From the NCBI GenBank assembly GCA_041397825.1, contig JAWKVX010000003.1, forward strand, positions 682,001 through 746,000: a DNA stretch of 64,000 bases, in the 5' to 3' direction. This stretch comes from JANNSX01 sp041397825. GTDB lineage: Bacteria; Pseudomonadota; Alphaproteobacteria; Rhizobiales; Hyphomicrobiaceae. This document shows, one piece after another, positions 60,896-64,000 of this stretch (position 1 is its first letter; every line of letters begins with the position of its first letter). The translations under genes and the position numbers were made by a program. The notes beneath the pieces are model-generated. The model was not told where the DNA came from. It saw nothing but the letters and a program-made list of their open reading frames with translations, and searched no databases.

Positions 60896-61609
60896 ATGCT
60901 GACGCTCATCTTCCCCCTCGCCATCGCCCTGATTCTTCTGTTACTTGCCCACGACAAGTCCAATCACCAAGGCCAGCCTGCGTCGACCATGCGCAAAGTC
61001 GCCGGAGCACTTGCGCTCGCTAGCGCCGTTTTTCTCGCCATGACGGGGCGGTTCCTGCTGGCTTTGCCGTTTGCCTTCCTCGGACTGGTTCTGATCTGGC
61101 GGCGAACCCCGGTCGGGGCCATCGGTTCTCCCGGCCAGACGACAGGACGGACCTCCAGCATCCGCACGGCCTTCCTCGAGATGGTGCTGGATCATGGCTC
61201 CGGGCAGATGACGGGCCGAGTGCTCGCGGGCGTCTTCGCCGGTCGCGAGTTGGCGACGCTCACGCCATCCGACATGCTCGTGCTCTGGCGGGAATGCCGG
61301 GCCGGCGATCCCCAGAGCCGGCAAGTGCTCGAGGCCTATCTCGATCGCGAGCTGCCGGAATGGCGCGATCGGCTCCGCCGCGAGGAGGCGGAGCCCAAGG
61401 CCAGGAATGGCGGCGGCACGGCGCAGCCGGCGGCGGCCATGTCGATCTCAGAGGCACTGGACATTCTGGGACTGAAGCCGGGCGCGAGCGAGGAGGACAT
61501 TCGCGCCGCCCACCGCAGCCTCATGAAGAAGCTCCATCCCGATCAAGGCGGCAGCACCTACCTCGCCACCAAGATCAACGCGGCCAAGGACGCCTTGCTG
61601 GCAAAATAG
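60896..61609 (+). CDS. Membrane-anchored protein with C-terminal J domain (Tim14/Pam18-like)
   Basis: A 237-residue protein with two hydrophobic N-terminal helices (LIFPLAIALILLLLA and AGALALASAVFLAMTG to about residue 60), a linker, and a J domain at the extreme C-terminus. The HPD motif is H214-P215-D216 in MKKLHPDQGG, followed by YLATKINAAKDALL, the pattern of Tim14/Pam18. J domains stimulate DnaK-type Hsp70. The middle segment (FLEMVLDHGSGQMTGRVL) is typical of TIM14-type DnaJ proteins in alphaproteobacteria. TTG 60887 is an alternative start that would overlap the previous stop. Confidence 0.88.
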   Translation: MLTLIFPLAIALILLLLAHDKSNHQGQPASTMRKVAGALALASAVFLAMTGRFLLALPFAFLGLVLIWRRTPVGAIGSPGQTTGRTSSIRTAFLEMVLDHGSGQMTGRVLAGVFAGRELATLTPSDMLVLWRECRAGDPQSRQVLEAYLDRELPEWRDRLRREEAEPKARNGGGTAQPAAAMSISEALDILGLKPGASEEDIRAAHRSLMKKLHPDQGGSTYLATKINAAKDALLAK

Positions 61610-61628
61610 GCGAAAGGCGGCGCAGCCC

Positions 61629-62948
61629 CTATTGGGCGCGCATGACGACGCAATCGATCTTACGCTTCTTGAGGTTCTGGCAGGCCGAGTGCGCATGGCT
61701 CTCGTCGAAGCCTGTGAAGCGGGCGCGGTACCAGGTCTTGTCGGCGACCGCGTAGGTGACGGCGATCGGATCGGCACCGGCCAACATTTGACCGGCATCC
61801 TGTTGAACCCTGGCGAGACGGCGCATGGCCTCCGCCTCGGAGCCATAGGCCCCGACCTGGACATGATAGCCGCCGGCAACACCGGGCGTCTTCCGCTGCG
61901 GGGCCGTCCAACCGGAGACGCCGGACCTGCCGCCGCTCGTTGCCTCGATGAGCTGAGCCAGTCGCGCCCGGTCCTTGGACGACGTCTGCTTCGGCTCGGG
62001 CGGCACGATGGCGACCTGAGTGGCGATGGGCTTCTTGGCCGGCACGGCTGTTGCGACCTCGGCGGCTGGGGCCGTCGTCTTCTTCCGCGTCCGCTTCGAC
62101 GAGGCTTTCTTCAGGGTCTCGTCCAGGATCTGCCGCATGCGGCTGTCGCGCGAGCGCGCGGTCCGGCCGCCCATGACAACGGCGATCACATGCTTGCCGC
62201 CGCGCTTCACCGAGGTCACGAGATTGAAGCCGGAGGCCCGGATGTAGCCTGTCTTCATGCCCTCGGTGCCGGGATAGGTGAACAGCAGCGAGTTGTGGTT
62301 CTTGTAGCGCTTGCCCTTGTAGGCGAAATACTTAGTCTGGAAGTAGCCGTAGTATTCCGGGAAATCGTCGTGCAGCCGGATGGCGAGGGTGGCGAGATCG
62401 CGTGCCGTCGTGCGCTGATCCGGATTGGGCAAGCCCGACGCGTTGCGGAAGGTCGTCGCCGACATGCCGAGCTCTTTGGCGCGCCAGGTCATGTAGCGCG
62501 CGAATTTGGTCTCCGAGCTCGCCAGATTCTCGGCGATGACGAGCGCGACGTCATTGGCGGACTTCGTCACGAGGGCGCGTATGGCGTCCGAGACCTTGAT
62601 CTTGTCGCCTGGCTTCAGGCCCAACTTGGATGGCGCCGCCTGCGAGGCCCGCACGCTCGCTGTCAGCACGGTGTCCTCGGAGAGGCGGCCCTTCTTCAGC
62701 ATTTCGAAGGTGACATAGAGCGTCATCATCTTCGTCAGCGAAGCGGGAAAGCGGGGCATATCTGCGCTGTCGGAGTGCAGGACGCGTCCGGAATTGGCAT
62801 CCAGGACGAAGTCGGCATAGGGGGCAGCGGCCGCCGGACGCGGCACGACGGCCGCGGCGAGCGCCAGCATCAGCAGGGCCAATACAAGGCGAACGAGGTT
62901 CTGCGTCACGGGGCGGGGTAACCTCGTGAAGGGCCGATAGACGCGCAT
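61629..62948 (-). CDS. D-alanyl-D-alanine carboxypeptidase with C-terminal SPOR domain
   Basis: A 439-residue S11-family penicillin-binding protein (DacA/PBP5 type) that trims pentapeptides in the periplasm. It has an N-terminal signal (LVLALLMLALAAAVV, cleavage near PAAAA), catalytic SLTK, then SAN and KTG motifs. A basic linker with KRTRKKTTAP leads to a SPOR domain (about residues 365-439; GYHVQVGAYGSEAEAMRRL) that binds denuded peptidoglycan. ATG 62948 gives a normal signal peptide; upstream extension lacks support. This architecture is common in alphaproteobacteria. Confidence 0.94.
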   Translation of the reverse strand: MRVYRPFTRLPRPVTQNLVRLVLALLMLALAAAVVPRPAAAAPYADFVLDANSGRVLHSDSADMPRFPASLTKMMTLYVTFEMLKKGRLSEDTVLTASVRASQAAPSKLGLKPGDKIKVSDAIRALVTKSANDVALVIAENLASSETKFARYMTWRAKELGMSATTFRNASGLPNPDQRTTARDLATLAIRLHDDFPEYYGYFQTKYFAYKGKRYKNHNSLLFTYPGTEGMKTGYIRASGFNLVTSVKRGGKHVIAVVMGGRTARSRDSRMRQILDETLKKASSKRTRKKTTAPAAEVATAVPAKKPIATQVAIVPPEPKQTSSKDRARLAQLIEATSGGRSGVSGWTAPQRKTPGVAGGYHVQVGAYGSEAEAMRRLARVQQDAGQMLAGADPIAVTYAVADKTWYRARFTGFDESHAHSACQNLKKRKIDCVVMRAQ

Positions 62949-63165
62949 CCCTGAGCTGTTCCCTCTCGTCGCCGGCGGGTCGTATTCGCCGGTCCCCGGA
63001 GCAAATTGTCGTGATCCCCGTCGATGATCGCCCATGACCATCGCCTCTGGGATCCAAGCAAGATTTTGGGGCGCCTTTTTGACCGACTTCGGGAGGTTCA
63101 AGGACGCCCGCCGAGACGCCGATGCTAGGTCAGCCAGATTAGGATCGGGTTAAGGTTGACGGACG

Positions 63166-63231
63166 CTGCTGCGCTGCAACAATTCTCTTGACACTGGGGG
63201 GCGCGCCACCTATCTTTTGTGCAGTGCAGCA
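63166..63231 (+). promoter_or_regulatory. Sigma70-like phasin promoter with flanking TGC/GCA elements
   Basis: TTGACA (63188-63193), a 17-base spacer and TATCTT (63211-63216) form a near-consensus promoter about 60 bases upstream of the phasin ATG. CTGCTGCGCTGCAA (63166-63179) lies just upstream and TGCAGTGCAGCA (63220-63231) just downstream. Such TGC-GCA repeats are known binding sites of PhaR, the repressor that senses polyhydroxybutyrate. That assignment is inferred from resemblance. The rest of the 62949-63278 intergenic stretch shows no gene or other clear signal. Confidence 0.75.
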
Positions 63232-63278
63232 TGAGGCGCGGCATCTGGTGACGCCTCGACCGACCGGAGTGACCCCCC

Positions 63279-63620
63279 ATGAAAGGCTTCGATATGAAGG
63301 GCTTTGAGGATCTGCAGAAGCTTGGCCAGCAGAATATGGATTTGACCATGCGCAGCATGGGCGAGTGGAGCAAGGGCTGGCAGACGATCGCCGCCGAGAT
63401 GACCGATTATACGAAGCGGTCGTTTGAGGACGGCACCCAGACCTTCGAGAAGCTCGCCGGCGCCCGCTCGATCGAGCAGGCCTTCGAGATCCAGTCCGAC
63501 TTCGCCCGTCGGGCCTATGAGGACTACATGTCCCAGATGTCGAAGATCGGCAATCTCTACGCCGACATGGCACGAGAGGCCTTCAAGCCTGTCGAGCGCG
63601 CCTTCACGAACGGCCGTTGA
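63279..63620 (+). CDS. Phasin family protein
   Basis: A 113-residue amphipathic helical protein of the phasin family, which coats polyhydroxyalkanoate granules. It is rich in Met, Gln and charged residues: MKGFDMKGFEDLQKLGQQNM at the start, then YTKRSFEDGTQTFEKLAGARSIEQAFEIQSDFARRAYEDYMSQ, a pattern characteristic of the family (given here in part; its core is residues 43-85). It lacks cysteine and membrane helices. It has a strong upstream promoter and an intrinsic terminator, so it is monocistronic. Confidence 0.93.
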   Translation: MKGFDMKGFEDLQKLGQQNMDLTMRSMGEWSKGWQTIAAEMTDYTKRSFEDGTQTFEKLAGARSIEQAFEIQSDFARRAYEDYMSQMSKIGNLYADMAREAFKPVERAFTNGR

Positions 63621-63651
63621 TCCGTCGAAAGACGTAGAACGGGTTCTCGAG

Positions 63652-63685
63652 CGGTCCGGTGCTGTCACCGGGCCGTTTTCTTTTT
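63652..63685 (+). terminator. Intrinsic terminator of the phasin gene
   Basis: Arms CGGTCCGGTG and CACCGGGCCG form a 10-base-pair stem with one G-U pair and a CTGT loop, followed by TTTTCTTTTT. It lies about 30 bases after the phasin stop codon and should end that transcript. Confidence 0.9.
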
Positions 63686-63747
63686 CTCACCGGCCGATCC
63701 GCCCTTGTTGGGTCACGCTCGCCCGCTATCTGTACATGAGGCGGCGA

Positions 63748-63777
63748 TTGCACGAGCGGGTCCCCAGCCATTACAAT
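63748..63777 (+). promoter_or_regulatory. Candidate sigma70-like promoter for clpS
   Basis: TTGCAC (63748-63753) and TACAAT (63772-63777) are separated by 18 bases. They lie about 70 bases upstream of the clpS GTG and beyond the phasin terminator, so a separate clpS promoter is needed here. Confidence 0.5.
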
Positions 63778-63847
63778 GATGCTCACCAATTCGTGCCATC
63801 ATGGCGGGGAGAGGTGTCGCGCGTACAACCAAATCGGGACTGGTAAC

Positions 63848-64000
63848 GTGGCGAACGACCGGGATATGGCGATATTGAGATTGAGCAAGGACGGCCGCCC
63901 CGGCAACGAGCCGGGCCGCAAGACCGACGTCATCACCAAGACGCGGCCGCGAACGGCCAAGCCGTCGCTCTACAAGGTGCTCATTCTCAACGACGACTAC
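63848..64000 (+). CDS. clpS: ATP-dependent Clp protease adaptor ClpS (3' truncated by window edge)
   Basis: First 51 codons of ClpS, the adaptor that brings N-degron substrates to ClpA/ClpP. The visible end SLYKVLILNDDY matches the start of the conserved ClpS core, whose NDD-type residues contact the N-end residue. The preceding 38 residues are a charged, variable N-terminal extension typical of alphaproteobacteria. GTG 63848 is the first in-frame start; ATG 63866 is an alternative. The remainder, usually followed by clpA, lies beyond the window. Confidence 0.9.
   Translation, partial: MANDRDMAILRLSKDGRPGNEPGRKTDVITKTRPRTAKPSLYKVLILNDDY

Noticed and set aside
1..64000. CRISPR arrays, insertion sequences, prophage or integrative elements
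   Set aside because: No regularly spaced repeats, transposase motifs, integrase genes or phage structural genes were seen on either strand.

Overview
The window is a high-GC, gene-dense chromosomal segment with no phage genes, insertion sequences or CRISPR array. It looks alphaproteobacterial, most likely a Rhodospirillales-type organism; this is an inference from gene content and order. The pointers are the aa3 cytochrome oxidase cluster (coxB-coxA-ctaB-small ORF-ctaG-coxC-DUF983-SURF1-thrC-M16 protease), the DUF2948-UPF0262-LMW phosphatase-infA-maf-yacG cluster, an ELM1-type protein and a phasin near clpS. Both window ends cut genes: coxB on the left and clpS on the right.

Layout. 1-9.6 kb: cytochrome c oxidase subunits and assembly factors, then threonine synthase, an M16 protease and a GNAT protein, all on + with short gaps or 4-base overlaps. 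9.6-13.2 kb: a large membrane PAS-GGDEF-EAL protein with a degenerate GGDEF site. 13.2-18.4 kb: yqgE, a DsbD-N-like protein, the infA/maf/yacG housekeeping cluster on -, and an unknown secreted protein. 18.4-22.2 kb: a - strand operon with diaminopropionate ammonia-lyase, an MDR-family reductase, a tiny membrane protein and an NCS1 permease. tRNA-Phe follows. 22.5-30.9 kb: peroxiredoxin, class III cyclase, an SHMT-fold enzyme with a GNAT, a TadG-like vWA protein, a SIMPL protein, a methyltransferase, a CAU-anticodon tRNA and an M20 amidohydrolase. 30.9-32.2 kb: an RTX-repeat gene broken by a single frameshift.

32.5-47.5 kb: transporters (DMT, YeeE/YedE), a TerB-like membrane protein with a duplicated membrane module, an S9 peptidase, an ELM1-family protein coupled to a CPBP membrane protein, a DsbA-like protein, a class II aldolase/TauD pair, EttA, a threonine dehydratase-like enzyme, a lipoprotein and an acyl-CoA dehydrogenase. 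47.7-54.6 kb: a 2-oxoacid dehydrogenase whose E2 gene is separated from E1alpha/E1beta by a - strand block (hemN plus two 2OG-Fe(II) oxygenases, with a perfect FNR/FixK-type box upstream of hemN) and by a racemase-family gene. 54.6-64 kb: panC, putA with an overlapping FAD amine oxidase, a vWA-like/DnaJ-like pair, a D,D-carboxypeptidase with a SPOR domain, a phasin with a strong sigma70-like promoter and an intrinsic terminator, and the start of clpS.

Most of the window is core metabolism, respiration and envelope maintenance. No clearly new multi-gene defence or biosynthetic system was found. The best leads are the FNR-boxed hemN/2OG/2OG operon, the duplicated-module TerB protein, the inverted repeat at the start of the tadG-like gene, the microprotein coupled to the NCS1 permease, and the vWA/J-domain pair.
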